Positions 8,868-19,600 of a stretch of DNA of 64,000 nucleotides are shown in pieces; positions within the stretch are counted from its first letter, which is position 1; each line of letters starts with the position of its first letter. The notes under the pieces were generated by a model. That model ran no database searches and was not told the origin of the DNA. It saw nothing but the letters and a program-made list of their open reading frames with translations. The position numbers and the translations under genes were made by a program. The stretch is taken from assembly GCF_014643735.1 (NCBI RefSeq), contig NZ_BMKA01000003.1, positions 124,001 to 188,000 on the forward strand, in the 5' to 3' direction. The stretch comes from Neptunicoccus cionae. Lineage in GTDB: Bacteria > Pseudomonadota > Alphaproteobacteria > Rhodobacterales > Rhodobacteraceae.

Positions 8868-10265
8868 ATGGTAGTGAGTACATCAAACGTCAAAAACATC
8901 CTCTTCCTGTCGATTGAGGACCTGAACGACTGGATCGAACCGCTGGGCGGTCATCCGGACACAATCACCCCGAATCTGACCCGACTCGCCGCCCGCGCAC
9001 AGGTGTTCCAAAACGCTTACGCAGAGGCGCCAGCCTGCTCTCCCAGCCGCACATCCACCTTGTTTGGCCGCCATCCGTGGTCCACCGGCGTCTATGCTAA
9101 CAACCACAAATGGCACGATTATTTCGAACCGGGCGCGCGCAAATCCCTTGTAGGACAATTCCGTGATGCAGGGTTTGAAACACACGGCGCGGGCAAGGTT
9201 TTCCACGTCGCACCCAAGCACTTCGATCACAGCGACTGGACCAGTTACAATGACATCCGGATCGAGGGGGTTGAACCGATCAGCAAAACCCGCAAGTCCG
9301 GCAAGGTCGGCCCCTACACGGATTTTGGTCCGCTTGACGAAGGCCACCTGCAATACGACGATCACAACACCGAATGGCTGGTGAACCGTCTGCACCCCGG
9401 TGCCATTGGCCAGTTCTGGGCGCTCGGGCTGTATCGTCCGCATCTTCCCTTTCTTGTGCAGCAAAAGTATTTCGACCGCTTCCCTGATGAAGTTGCCGAT
9501 CCACCGGGGTTGGGCCTGAACCGCTTTGATCCCGCAAACACCTCGCTTCACGATCCGCTGCCGGAGTCTGGCAAAACAATTGCGAATGATTCTGCGATGT
9601 TACGGCGGATTCTGGGGCGGAATGATGAATACAAAGACCTGCTGAAGGCTTACCTCGCCTCGATCAATTACGCCGATGAACTGCTTGGGCACGTGCTCGA
9701 CCGGATGGACGCCTGCAACCTGTGGGATAACACGCTGGTGGTGCTTTGGTCTGATCACGGCTGGCAGTTGGGCGAGAAACTGGCCTTCCGCAAGTTCACC
9801 CTGTGGGAAAGAGCGCTGAGGGTGCCTTTGATGTTCGCAGGGGCCGGAATTGAGGCCGGAAAAGTGAACGAGCCCGTGTCGCTTTGTGATATTGCCCCGA
9901 CCCTTTTTGCCCGCGCAGGGCTTTTGACGCCTGAACAGTTTGAAGGGCAGGATCTCTCCCCCGCACTTGATCACAGCGACGGGGAACTGCGCGGCTATGC
10001 AGCGGCGGTCTGGGGGCGCGATTTTAAGACAGACAGCCCAAAACTCGCCATGTCCGCGCGATCCCACACCCACCGTTACATCCTGTACTGGGACGGCGGA
10101 GAGGAGCTTTACGACCACTGCGCCGACCCGTTTGAACATGTGAACCTGCTGGCCGATCCTGCCGCTGTCAAGGACCCCGAACTTGCCGCGCTGCGAGAGG
10201 CCCATCAGTTGATGCTGCCCGAAGATTTTGCCATCCCTGTATCGCAGACAACCTTCCGTGGATAA
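8868..10265 (+). CDS. Sulfatase, iduronate-2-sulfatase-like (first of a tandem pair)
   Basis: This is an alkaline-phosphatase superfamily sulfatase (about 465 residues) that hydrolyses sulfate esters. The formylglycine precursor is C57 in CSPSR (57-61), the standard C-x-P-x-R maturation signal. N-terminal metal ligands lie in SIEDLND, and the C-terminal metal motif is WSDHGWQLGEK. The sequence resembles the iduronate-2-sulfatase-like group (S1_7), but the substrate is not predictable. There is no signal peptide, so it is probably cytoplasmic and acts on an imported sulfate ester. A GTG at 8874, six bases downstream of the chosen ATG, has better spacing from a CAGG and may be the real start. 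No sulfatase-maturation gene is nearby. Confidence 0.9.
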   Translation: MVVSTSNVKNILFLSIEDLNDWIEPLGGHPDTITPNLTRLAARAQVFQNAYAEAPACSPSRTSTLFGRHPWSTGVYANNHKWHDYFEPGARKSLVGQFRDAGFETHGAGKVFHVAPKHFDHSDWTSYNDIRIEGVEPISKTRKSGKVGPYTDFGPLDEGHLQYDDHNTEWLVNRLHPGAIGQFWALGLYRPHLPFLVQQKYFDRFPDEVADPPGLGLNRFDPANTSLHDPLPESGKTIANDSAMLRRILGRNDEYKDLLKAYLASINYADELLGHVLDRMDACNLWDNTLVVLWSDHGWQLGEKLAFRKFTLWERALRVPLMFAGAGIEAGKVNEPVSLCDIAPTLFARAGLLTPEQFEGQDLSPALDHSDGELRGYAAAVWGRDFKTDSPKLAMSARSHTHRYILYWDGGEELYDHCADPFEHVNLLADPAAVKDPELAALREAHQLMLPEDFAIPVSQTTFRG

Positions 10266-11622
10266 GCCGCGCCAGAATATCCTGCTGTTCTCGATCGAGG
10301 ATTTGAACGACTGGATCGAACCCCTTGGCGGGCATCCCGATGCGATTACCCCGAACCTGTCACGGCTGGCAAAACGGGCCGCTGTTTTTACCCAAGCCTA
10401 TAGTCCGGCGCCTGCGTGCTCGCCCGCGCGGACCGCAGCGCTGTTTGGGCAAAACCCTTGGGAAACAGGTATTTATGAGAACAAGCATAAGTGGCACCAC
10501 CATTATCCAAAGGGGAAACGCCTGTCCATTGTCGGGCATATGCGCAGCGCCGGTTTTGAAACGCACGGGTTGGGCAAAGTGTTTCACGTCAACAAACCCC
10601 AATTCGATTACGAGGATTGGGACAGCTTCCCCCAAAGCAATTCCGAACTGTTCTCCCCCATCAGCCGCCTTGCGAAAACCGGAAAATTCGGGCCGTCGAT
10701 TGATTTTGGGGCCATTCCTGACAGGGATGACCTTTACGACGATGTGAACACCAGTGCGATGATCGAACGGATGACGCGCGGCAGTCAGGGGCAGTTCTGG
10801 GCCTTGGGCCTGTACCGTCCGCACCTGCCCTTTGTCGTCCCGCAGCGGTTCTTTGACATGCTGCCTGATACAGTCGCCAATCCGCCAGGTCTGGGGCAGA
10901 ACAGTTTCGATCCAACCGCCGAGGCGCCCCAATCGGGGTTATCCGAAGCTGGTAAAGCCTATGCCAACAGCCGCGCCCAGTTTCGCCGGATCGTAAACAG
11001 GACGGGTGAGTATCAGGACTTCCTCAAAGCCTACCTCGCCTCTGTCGCTTATGCGGATTATCTGCTTGGACGGGTGCTCGATCATATGGACGCGACGGGA
11101 CTGTGGGAAACCACGACCCTGCTGCTTTGGTCCGATCACGGCTATCAGCTGGGGGAAAAGCTGGCCTTTCACAAATTTACACTGTGGGAGCGGGCTTTGC
11201 GCGTGCCCCTGATGATCGCGGGGCCGGATATTGCACCGGCACGCTATGACGAACCGGTGTCGCTGATCGATATTGCCCCAACGCTGATGTCAGCGGCAGG
11301 CCAGCCCCCCGTGCCGCAATTTTCGGGTCAGGATCTGATGCCGCTTGTTAAAGGCGAAAATCCGGCGTGGCGAGGGTATGCGGGTTCGGTCTGGACCCAG
11401 CAGAGCAAGGACGGACTGGCGCAAACCGCGCTTTCCGTGCGCAGCCGCACCCATCGTTACATTTTCTATTGGGATGGCTCAGAGGAGCTGTACGATCATC
11501 GCAGCGACCCGTTCGAGCATGATAATCTGCTAAAGGGTGGGACCGGATCAACGCCAGCGCTTGCCCTGCGCGAAGAATTCATGGCGTTGCTGCCGGAAGA
11601 TATGGCAGAGCCAGCCAATTAA
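10258..11622 (+). CDS. Sulfatase, iduronate-2-sulfatase-like (second of a tandem pair)
   Basis: This is a paralogue of the preceding gene; long stretches such as SIEDLNDWIEPLGGHPD and LALREEF-type ends align without gaps. The formylglycine site is CSPAR (C54-R58 from the chosen start), and WSDHGYQLGEK provides C-terminal metal ligands. No signal peptide is present. I chose the GTG at 10258, which overlaps the upstream stop by 8 bp and places the NILLFSIEDLND motif at the same distance from the N-terminus as in the paralogue. An ATG at 10228 would add ten residues lying within the upstream gene. The tight overlap implies translational coupling of the two sulfatases. Confidence 0.9.
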   Translation: MDKPRQNILLFSIEDLNDWIEPLGGHPDAITPNLSRLAKRAAVFTQAYSPAPACSPARTAALFGQNPWETGIYENKHKWHHHYPKGKRLSIVGHMRSAGFETHGLGKVFHVNKPQFDYEDWDSFPQSNSELFSPISRLAKTGKFGPSIDFGAIPDRDDLYDDVNTSAMIERMTRGSQGQFWALGLYRPHLPFVVPQRFFDMLPDTVANPPGLGQNSFDPTAEAPQSGLSEAGKAYANSRAQFRRIVNRTGEYQDFLKAYLASVAYADYLLGRVLDHMDATGLWETTTLLLWSDHGYQLGEKLAFHKFTLWERALRVPLMIAGPDIAPARYDEPVSLIDIAPTLMSAAGQPPVPQFSGQDLMPLVKGENPAWRGYAGSVWTQQSKDGLAQTALSVRSRTHRYIFYWDGSEELYDHRSDPFEHDNLLKGGTGSTPALALREEFMALLPEDMAEPAN

Positions 11623-11661
11623 CCCCGCCGCAGGCTGAAAGTTTTGAAGCCTCCGGCGGGG
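11623..11661. terminator. Inverted repeat between convergent sulfatase and der genes
   Basis: Arms CCCCGCCG-c-AGGCT and AGCCT-c-CGGCGGGG pair over 13 bp with one mismatch and have a loop of about 11 nt. It sits just after the sulfatase stop and before the end of der on the other strand. The T-runs are poor on both sides, so termination is plausible but not certain. A second small GCCAG/CTGGC hairpin followed by TTT lies at about 11673-11691. Confidence 0.55.
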
Positions 11662-11697
11662 ATATTTCAGGGCCAGAAGAAGCTGGCTTTAAAAGGC

Positions 11698-13191
11698 TTA
11701 GGACTTGGGTTTAACGCCCCGTCCGGCTTCCTTGCGGTAGCGGCCTTCGGTGTGTTTGTTCAGCTTCGTGACCTTCTTTTCCTTCTTGTCCCGATAAGGG
11801 TTCTTGTCAGACTGGCTGCGCATATAGAGGCGGATTGGCGTTCCTGGCATGTCAAGATCGGCCCGCAAGCCATTGATAAGATAGCGGTTATAGCTTTCGG
11901 GCACCAGATCAGGATGCGAGCACATGATCACGAAACTTGGCGGACGGGTTTTCACCTGAGTCATATACCGCAAGCGGATGCGGCGACCACCGGGTGCGGG
12001 CGGCGGGTGCGCCTCTAGCATCAGGGTCAGCCAGCGGTTCAGGCGTGCGGTGCTGATTCGACGGTTCCAGACTTTATGCGCGCTTAGGATAGCGGCATGA
12101 AGACGGTCCAGACCCTTGCCCGTGCGCGCGGAAACTGTGACCATCGGTGCGCCGCGCAATTGGGGCAACAGACGGGTGAAGGCTTCGCGGAGTTCCTTCA
12201 GCTTGGTCTGTTTTTCGTCTTCGAGATCCCATTTGTTCACCGCAACCACCACAGCGCGGCCTTCCCTTTCAGCAAGGTCGGCAATGCGCAGATCCTGTTG
12301 TTCGAACGGAATATCCACATCGAGCAGCACAACTACCACTTCAGAGAATTTAACCGCGCGCAGACCATCAGACACAGAGAGTTTTTCCAGCTTCTCCTGC
12401 ACTTTGGCACGCTTGCGCATGCCTGCCGTGTCCCAGATCCGGAACGGAATCCCGTCCCAATTCGCATTGGTCGAAATCGCATCGCGGGTGATGCCCGCTT
12501 CGGGTCCGGTCAGCAATTTATCCTGACCGAGAATTTTATTAATCAGGGTCGACTTACCCGCATTCGGGCGTCCCACAACCGCGATTTGCAGAGGTTTGGC
12601 GGCGGAGTAGGTAATCTCCACATCCTCGTCTTCAAAATCCTCGGGCATGTCAGAGACATCGACGTCGGTTTCAGGCTCTACCTGACGTTCCGCGAATTCT
12701 TTGGCGAAAGGCTCCAGCATGCGCAGCAGATCGTCCATACCCTCGCCGTGTTCAGCCGACAGCTGCACAGGTTCCCCAAGGCCGAGCGAAAACGCATCGT
12801 AATAACCGGTTTCACCAGCTTTGCCTTCAGCCTTATTCGCACCAAGAATAACGCGGGCGGATTTTTTGCGCAAGATTTCAGCAAACACCTGATCCGCGGG
12901 CATGACACCAGCGCGGGCGTCCATCATGAACAGGCAAACGTCAGCCATTTCCACGGCCCGTTCGGTCAGCATCCGCATCCGGCCCTGAAGGCTTTCGTCG
13001 GTGGCTTCTTCCAGACCGGCGGTGTCAATCACCGTAAAGCGCAGTGGCCCGAGGCGGGCATCGCCTTCGCGCAGGTCGCGCGTCACACCCGGTTGATCGT
13101 CAACCAGTGCGAGTTTGCGTCCAACCAGACGGTTGAACAGGGTGGATTTACCAACATTGGGACGCCCGACTATGGCCAGCGTAAAAGACAT
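11698..13191 (-). CDS. der: Ribosome biogenesis GTPase Der (EngA)
   Basis: Der is an essential double-GTPase needed for 50S ribosome assembly. Two P-loops are visible: GRPNVGKS (residues 9-16) and GRPNAGKS (207-214), each followed by DTAG switch motifs. A KH-like domain (about 385-470) and a basic Lys/Arg-rich tail follow. An acidic linker around 170-195 joins the two G domains. The first G domain has NKAE where NKxD is usual. At 497 residues it is a typical length. It is the last gene of the yfgM-bamB-der operon on the minus strand, the same order as in Escherichia coli. Confidence 0.96.
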   Translation of the reverse strand: MSFTLAIVGRPNVGKSTLFNRLVGRKLALVDDQPGVTRDLREGDARLGPLRFTVIDTAGLEEATDESLQGRMRMLTERAVEMADVCLFMMDARAGVMPADQVFAEILRKKSARVILGANKAEGKAGETGYYDAFSLGLGEPVQLSAEHGEGMDDLLRMLEPFAKEFAERQVEPETDVDVSDMPEDFEDEDVEITYSAAKPLQIAVVGRPNAGKSTLINKILGQDKLLTGPEAGITRDAISTNANWDGIPFRIWDTAGMRKRAKVQEKLEKLSVSDGLRAVKFSEVVVVLLDVDIPFEQQDLRIADLAEREGRAVVVAVNKWDLEDEKQTKLKELREAFTRLLPQLRGAPMVTVSARTGKGLDRLHAAILSAHKVWNRRISTARLNRWLTLMLEAHPPPAPGGRRIRLRYMTQVKTRPPSFVIMCSHPDLVPESYNRYLINGLRADLDMPGTPIRLYMRSQSDKNPYRDKKEKKVTKLNKHTEGRYRKEAGRGVKPKS

Positions 13192-13254
13192 GACTAGAAA
13201 CCTGTGTATGGGTTGAAACCGCGCTCTAACGGATCATGACCCTCTTGGAAAGGC

Positions 13255-14601
13255 TTATTGATAGGCGTGCAACTGGCCATTGGCCGAGAAGATGTAGAAT
13301 TTGCCACCTGCAATAGCCGGTTGAGAGGCTGCACCACCGGGAATATCGACAGTTCCCGTCAAAGTCCCATCAGCCGGATTATAGCTGCGCAACAGCCCGT
13401 CGCTGCCTGCGACCCAAAGCTGGCCACCGGCCAGAACAGGACCGAAGTAGGCATAGGTTGCTTTCTTGCGCCGGTCCCGTTCCGCTTTGAAATTAGGGAG
13501 TTCTGCGGACCAGACCTCAGATCCGTCCGATGCGTTCAGCCGTTTGACAGCAAAACTGTCAGTGATCATGAAGACCGCGCCACCCGCAGGCCAAACTGGC
13601 GAATAAGAGCCGTCTTTAGCGGTCCAAAGCCTGTCGCCCGACCGCCGGTCAAGGGCTGCAAGACGGCCTGACTGGTTCGCCACATAAAGTGTCGTGCCGT
13701 CAATCACAGGATCGCCCGAAATGTCAGAAACGAGATTGCGCGCCTGTCCTTTATTGCTGCCCGTCACAGTCGTGGACCAAGCCCGCAGACCGTTGCTGGT
13801 CACCGCGCCGACGATTTCACCCGAAGCAAACGGCAGAACCGCCAGTTTGCCAGCAGCCGCAGGCGCACCCGCCCCTGCAATGCCGGATGTATCGCCCGGG
13901 CTCAGTTGTTGCCAAAGCAAACGTCCGTTGGAAATATTAAGACCAATCGCCACGTTATTTCTGGCAACGGCAACCACCACGTCCCCCACGATCAGCGGAT
14001 CGCTGGAAATTGCGCCATTCATCTGATGGCGCCAACGGATGTTGCCTGTGGTCGCATCCGCAAGGATCACTTCGCCGTGGCCGGTGGTGATCGCAAGCAC
14101 GCCATTGGCATAGACCACGCCACCACCCGATACTTCGCCTTTTTTCTCGTTTGGCGGGGTCAGATCGCGGGTCCACACCGACTGTCCGGTCAGGCTGAAC
14201 GCCCGAAGGGATCCATCAGAATCTATGGAATAAACACGTCCGCCGCCAATCACAGGGCTGGCGGTGATGGCGTTCTTGCGGCTGTTTCCAGCCCCGATCC
14301 CAACGCTCCAGACCCGTGAAAGACTGCGGCCAAGCGCAGGGTGGCGGATCAAATGCTGTGCAGATCCGTTGCGATGGGTCCATTCAGCGTTCACGGCAGG
14401 CGCGCGCAAGGCCAGTTTGTCAACCCGCGTCGGCTCCACCTGTGCCCCTTCGGGCAGGAACGGTTCACGCAGGTCAAGACGTTCGCCCGGCAGCGGCGGT
14501 TCCTGTTGGGAACAGGCCACAAGCGCAGTTCCAAGCAGCAGAGACATCGTCAGCGCGCGTCCGAATTTGCTTGTTCTTGTTAATTTACGACTGGTTACCA
14601 C
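13255..14601 (-). CDS. bamB: Outer membrane assembly lipoprotein BamB-like (PQQ-like beta-propeller)
   Basis: This lipoprotein has a signal peptide ending in the lipobox LVAC (lipidated Cys C30) followed by repeated WD/PQQ-like beta-propeller blades (for example GRVYSIDSDGSLRAF, GRLAALDRRSGDRLW, GGQLWVAGSDGLLRSY). These are the features of BamB, a periplasm-facing component of the BAM machine that inserts beta-barrel proteins into the outer membrane. Its place between yfgM and der strongly supports this. An internal ATG at residue 19 would give a shorter signal peptide. The gene begins 54 bp downstream of the yfgM stop and ends 63 bp before der. Confidence 0.88.
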   Translation of the reverse strand: MVTSRKLTRTSKFGRALTMSLLLGTALVACSQQEPPLPGERLDLREPFLPEGAQVEPTRVDKLALRAPAVNAEWTHRNGSAQHLIRHPALGRSLSRVWSVGIGAGNSRKNAITASPVIGGGRVYSIDSDGSLRAFSLTGQSVWTRDLTPPNEKKGEVSGGGVVYANGVLAITTGHGEVILADATTGNIRWRHQMNGAISSDPLIVGDVVVAVARNNVAIGLNISNGRLLWQQLSPGDTSGIAGAGAPAAAGKLAVLPFASGEIVGAVTSNGLRAWSTTVTGSNKGQARNLVSDISGDPVIDGTTLYVANQSGRLAALDRRSGDRLWTAKDGSYSPVWPAGGAVFMITDSFAVKRLNASDGSEVWSAELPNFKAERDRRKKATYAYFGPVLAGGQLWVAGSDGLLRSYNPADGTLTGTVDIPGGAASQPAIAGGKFYIFSANGQLHAYQ

Positions 14602-14655
14602 TTGCTCGGCCCCGATCTTTGATTGATCCTGTTGTATCTGCGATTGTGCCGTTTT

Positions 14656-15327
14656 TTACTCGGAAAGCAATTGGGACGTTGCCGGAATTTCCGCACCCAA
14701 AGCGACCAGAACCTGAGAGGCACGGTTGCGCAGCGCGTCTGTGGCCTCGCTGTCCTGCACCAGTTCGGTATAAAGCGCGATTGCGGCGTCTTTATCATCA
14801 GCGGCCAACGCGGAGATTGCCTGTTGTTCCAATGCAAGCGGGCGATAGATCGCACCGGGTGCAGCCAAATCGTCGAGCACGGCCTGACGCGCGGCGGCAT
14901 CCATTGCAGTTCCTTGAAGGATTACGGATTTTAGCCGCGCCAGTTCGGTATAGATCGGTCCGGCATCGCTGCTGGCAACCGCATCATAGGCCGCAACTGC
15001 GCCATCGATATCACCGGCCTCTGCCAGTTCTGCAGCACGGCGCAAATCCACAATAACCGCTGCTGGACCAGCCTCGGGCGTGAGTGCAGCCAGCGCATCA
15101 GCACGGGCGGAGGGTTCAGGAGCGTCCAGCGCTGCCGCAAACTGATCGCCACGGGCCTGCGCATCCGAAGCAAGGCTCGCTTTTTGCCATTCCAGATAAC
15201 CGGTCACCCCGACAGCACCAACCACAAGCAAAACAGCAATCCAGCCGTATTTGCGGACGTATTTATACAATTGGTCGCGCCGAACTTCCTCGGTGACTTC
15301 TTCAATAAAGGAATCGCTATCGCTCAC
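14656..15327 (-). CDS. YfgM-like tetratricopeptide-type membrane protein
   Basis: This 223-residue protein has one membrane segment near the N-terminus (YGWIAVLLVVGAVGVTGYLEW, about residues 27-47) and an alanine-rich helical periplasmic part compatible with TPR-like repeats. YfgM in Escherichia coli associates with the Sec translocon and the periplasmic chaperone PpiD. The open frame begins upstream at 15441, but the GTG at 15327 has a strong AGGAG six bases ahead and begins right before the conserved cytoplasmic SDSDSFIEEV segment. It is the first gene of the minus-strand operon with bamB and der, and diverges from the RND efflux genes across about 210 bp. Confidence 0.82.
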   Translation of the reverse strand: MSDSDSFIEEVTEEVRRDQLYKYVRKYGWIAVLLVVGAVGVTGYLEWQKASLASDAQARGDQFAAALDAPEPSARADALAALTPEAGPAAVIVDLRRAAELAEAGDIDGAVAAYDAVASSDAGPIYTELARLKSVILQGTAMDAAARQAVLDDLAAPGAIYRPLALEQQAISALAADDKDAAIALYTELVQDSEATDALRNRASQVLVALGAEIPATSQLLSE

Positions 15328-15541
15328 AGTTGTCTCCTGACCCGAATTCGGGCGGACAATACTGCGAAGCAGGCAAGTTTGCCAAGGCGCATTTGCAACA
15401 ACTGGCCCGTTCGGGATAAGAAATGGCCCCTTGACGCACAACCTTGCCTTGTCAGCAAGGGTTCCCCCCCCTATTCAGAGAGCACTGCTTATTTACGCCA
15501 ATCGCCGCGCAATGGGTGCTGCGATGCAAAGAGGTTTCTAC

Positions 15542-16633
15542 ATGCGTTTTACCCCGTTGCTGACAGCCACGCTCGTCTGTGCCTTTACTTATATGCTCAT
15601 TCTTGAGCGCGACGCCCTGCTGGCCTTTGCCGGAGCAGAACCCGAGCCGGCATCTGAAGAAACTGTTGAACAACGGATCGAGGACAAGCCGCCGGTTTCT
15701 GTGTTGGTGCAAAAGTCCCAAGCCCAGCCGGTGGATCGTGGCATTGTGTTGCGGGGGCAGACGGCTGCTTTCCGCTTACTTGACGTCAAAGCCGAGACCA
15801 GCGGGCAGGTAATATCGCCCCCCCTGCGTGCCGGTACACTGGTGGGTGAAGGGGAACTGCTGTGTAAGCTGGATCCTGGCACCCGAGAAGCCACGCTGTC
15901 CGAAGCCAAGGCGCGTCTGGCCGAGGCTGAGGCCAACAACAATGTTTCTGCCAGTTTGGTGCAAAAAGGGTATGCGTCCGAAACCACTGCCATTTCGCGG
16001 GTGGCCGCCTTACAGGCAGCCCAAGCGGTGGTCGAGCGGGCCAAAAAAGAGCTGGAGCAACTGGAAATCCACGCGCCTTTTTCTGGGCTGCTGGAATCCG
16101 ACACCGCGGAATTTGGCGCCTTGCTGCAAACCGGAGGCACCTGTGCGCGGGTGATCGCGTTGAACCCGATCAAGCTGGTGGGCTATGCCACGGAACAACA
16201 GGTGCAGCGCATTTCAGTGGGGGGGCTGGCTGGTGCGCGGCTGATTGGCGGACAAGAAGTCCGCGGCAAGCTGACCTTTATTTCACGCAGCGCCGATCCC
16301 CTGACCCGCACCTTCCGCGTCGAAGTGACCGTTCCTAACGAAGACCTGTCGATCCGCGATGGTTCCACGGCTGAAATCTATATCGCGCTGCACGGGGAAA
16401 CCGGACATTTACTGCCCCAATCCGCCCTTACCCTGAACGATCAAGGGCAACTTGGCGTGCGGATTGTGGACGGAGAAACGGCGGTGTTCAAACAGGTCAC
16501 GATCCTTAACGAAAGCCCTGACGGTGTTTGGGTCGGCGGTTTGCCGGAACAGGCCGAAGTGATCATTGTCGGGCAGGAATACGTCGTGACGGGGCGGCGC
16601 GTGACCGTAACCTATCAGAAGGATGCGTCATGA
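15542..16633 (+). CDS. Efflux RND transporter periplasmic adaptor (HlyD/MFP family)
   Basis: This is the membrane-fusion protein that links an RND pump to an outer-membrane channel. It is about 363 residues, with an N-terminal membrane anchor (residues 4-24), a lipoyl/barrel-sandwich half motif (ETSGQVISPPLRAGTLVGEGELLCKLD), a short alpha hairpin (about 105-150) and a beta-barrel domain. I chose the ATG at 15542 because AGAGG precedes it by 7 bp; earlier in-frame starts (15431 TTG, 15512, 15524) lack such a site. Its stop overlaps the pump gene by 4 bp (ATGA). No outer-membrane factor or dedicated regulator is next to it. Confidence 0.9.
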   Translation: MRFTPLLTATLVCAFTYMLILERDALLAFAGAEPEPASEETVEQRIEDKPPVSVLVQKSQAQPVDRGIVLRGQTAAFRLLDVKAETSGQVISPPLRAGTLVGEGELLCKLDPGTREATLSEAKARLAEAEANNNVSASLVQKGYASETTAISRVAALQAAQAVVERAKKELEQLEIHAPFSGLLESDTAEFGALLQTGGTCARVIALNPIKLVGYATEQQVQRISVGGLAGARLIGGQEVRGKLTFISRSADPLTRTFRVEVTVPNEDLSIRDGSTAEIYIALHGETGHLLPQSALTLNDQGQLGVRIVDGETAVFKQVTILNESPDGVWVGGLPEQAEVIIVGQEYVVTGRRVTVTYQKDAS

Positions 16634-19600
16634 TCGGTATCGTCGATTGGGCCTCGGCCCGCGCACGCATGATCTTTGCGCTGATCGTCCTATCCCTTGG
16701 CGCGGGCACGTTTTCTTACATTAACCTACCCAAAGAGGGCGAACCGGACATCGACATTCCGGCCCTATTCGTTTCTGTCCAATTCCCCGGCATTTCGGCG
16801 GAGGACAGTGAAAAACTGCTGGTCAAACCGCTGGAAAGCAAGCTGCGCGATCTGGACGGGTTAAAGAAAATTTCCGGCACGGCCGCTGAAAATTACGGCG
16901 GGGTGGCGCTGGAGTTTGAATTTGGTTGGGACAAGTCCGCCACCATCGCAGATGTGCGCGACAAGGTTAATCAGGCGCAGGCCGATTTCCCCGAAGACGC
17001 AGACCAACCCACCATCAACGAGATCAACTTCTCGGAATTTCCGGTGCTTGTGGTGTCCCTGTCCGGCGCCATTCCCGAACGAACTTTGCTGCGTGTTGTC
17101 AAGGACTTGCAGGATAAAGTCGAAGCGCTGACACCCGTGCTGGAGGCCGGTCTGGCGGGCCATCGGGATGAAATGCTCGAGGTGTTGATCGACCCGCTGA
17201 AACTAGAGGCTTACAACGTCACCGCTGGCGAGCTGATCAATGTCGTTACCAACAACAACCAGCTGATCGCCGCTGGTGAAGTGGAAACCGCCAATGGTGC
17301 GTTTTCGGTCAAAATCCCGTCCGCATTTGATGAGCCACAGGATGTTTACAACCTTCCGGTTAAGGTTAACGGGGATCGGGTGATCACGCTCGGGGATCTC
17401 GCAGAAATCCGTCTGACCTTTGAAGATCAGGTGGGCACGGCACGCTATAACGGGCAGACAACCGTGGCGCTGCAAGTGGTCAAGCGCAAAGGCACCAATC
17501 TGATCAACGCGGTGCAACTGGTGCGCGACACTGTAGAGGCCTCTCAGGCGGAATGGCCACAAGAGCTGCGCGACAGTATCACTGTCAGCTATTCCATGGA
17601 CGAAAGCACAAATGTGGCCGATATGGTCAGCCAGCTTGAAGCTTCCGTGCTGACAGCCGTGGCGCTGGTGATGATCGTTGTCCTCGCCGCGCTTGGTGTG
17701 CGTTCTGCGCTGCTGGTCGGTTTTGCCATCCCCACGTCGTTCCTGTTGTCCTTTGCAATCATGGCAGTGGCGGGGATTTCTATCTCTAACATCGTGATGT
17801 TCGGCCTTATTCTGGCGGTCGGGATGCTGGTGGACGGGGCCATTGTGGTGGTCGAATACGCCGATAAGGAAATCACCCGTGGCGTCGGCCCGATGCGCGC
17901 CTATACGGCGGCGGCGAAACGGATGTTCTGGCCGATTGTCTCTTCCACTGCGACCACCCTTTGCGCCTTTTTACCAATGCTGTTCTGGCCCGGTGTTCCC
18001 GGGGAGTTCATGGGCAATCTGCCTGTCACCCTGATTTTTGTGCTTTCGGCGTCCTTACTTGTGGCGTTGGTTTACCTGCCGGTTGTCGGCGGTGTGGCAG
18101 GGCGGATGTCGGCTATTCTTGGAAGGGTTTCGCTCTGGCTGCGCAAATCGGTACACTGGAGCATTCGTCTGATCCTGATGGTCCTAAGCGCGGTTATCCT
18201 GTTCAACGGCATTCTGATGCTACTGCGGGGCGAAATGGCCGGCGCCACCATCGCCGTGCTGCTGGGCTGTTTCGCACTGGCCGCCACGGGCGGATCACTT
18301 GGGCCACAGCAAAAGAAGAAGAAGGTTAAGGCCGGTTACAAACGATCCCCGTTTGGCTGGATTATCCACCTGATCGCAGGCAATCCGGTGATGCCGATTG
18401 TGACCATCGCAGCGATCGGATTCTTTGTGGTTTCGGTGTTTGGTTACTTTGGGGCCAATTCTAAAGGTGTTGAATTCTTTGTAGAAACCGAACCCGAACG
18501 GGCCATCGCCTATGTGCGCGCACGCGGCAACCTCAGCCTTGAGGAAAAGGACAATCTGGTCCGTCAGGTCGAAGCCGAGATCATGCAGGTAGAAGGCGTC
18601 GAAAGCCTGTTTGCCTTTGCTGGTGAAGGCGGTCTGAACCAGAATACAGGCGGGGCGATTGCCCCGACTGACAGCATCGGACAGGTGCAGATCGAGCTGG
18701 TTAAATGGACCGAACGCCCCCGTGGATCTGGCAATGACATTCTGGATCAGATCAACGAGCGTCTGAAAACCGTGCCCGGCATTCAGGCCGAGATTTCCGA
18801 GGCGGCGATGGGTCCGGCCTCTGGCAAGCCGCTCAACCTGCGGGTCACGGGCGACAACTGGGAAGAACTCCAAACCGCTGCGGACACTGTGCGGCGCAAA
18901 TTCGACAACACCACAGGCCTGATCAAGATCGAGGACACCCGCCCCCTGCCCGGTATCGACTGGCAGATTGACGTGGATGTGGAACAGGCCGGACGCTACG
19001 GCGCGGATGTTCTGTCGGTGGGCGCGATGGTGCAGCTTGTGACCCGTGGCCTGATGCTGGACACCATGCGGGTTGAAAGTTCGGACGACGAAATCGAAAT
19101 ACGTGTGCGCCTGCCTGAAAACGACCGTTTGCTGTCTACCATTGATACGCTGCGGGTGCGCACCGCTTCGGGGTTGATTCCGCTCAGCAATTTCATCACC
19201 CGCACGCCGGTGGACAAATTAGGACAGATCGACCGTTTTGACACCAAACGCTATTTTGACGTTAAGGCAGATGTTGAAAGCGGCCTGTTTGTAGATGCGG
19301 ACGGCAATATCGTTTCAGCCGATGCCAAAGGGGCAAAGCCGCTCAACGGAAATCTGGCGATTGAGGCGATGACCAAATGGCTGGAGGAAGACACCCCCCT
19401 TCCGCCGAGCGTGGAATGGTCATGGCAAGGGGATCAACAGGATCAGGCAGAATCCGAGGCATTCCTTGGCAAGGCTTTCGCCGGTGCGCTTGGCCTGATG
19501 TTTGTCATTCTGCTGGCCCAGTTCAACTCCGTCTACAACTCCATCCTTGTGCTGCTCGCGGTGGTTCTGTCCACCGCAGGCGTGTTGATCGGGATGCTGG

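Noticed and set aside
12097-13197. Long plus-strand reading frame (366 codons) opposite der
   Set aside because: It is an antisense shadow of a fully conserved Der gene, with no homology of its own and no ribosome-binding site.
15431-15541. TTG start for the RND adaptor
   Set aside because: It lacks a ribosome-binding site and the residues do not resemble a signal or anchor; TTGACG there was also considered as a -35 box, but no matching -10 was found.
16528-16629. N-terminal extension of the RND permease
   Set aside because: These codons overlap the adaptor gene in another frame; the ATG at 16630 with its ATGA overlap and typical RND N-terminus is the real start.
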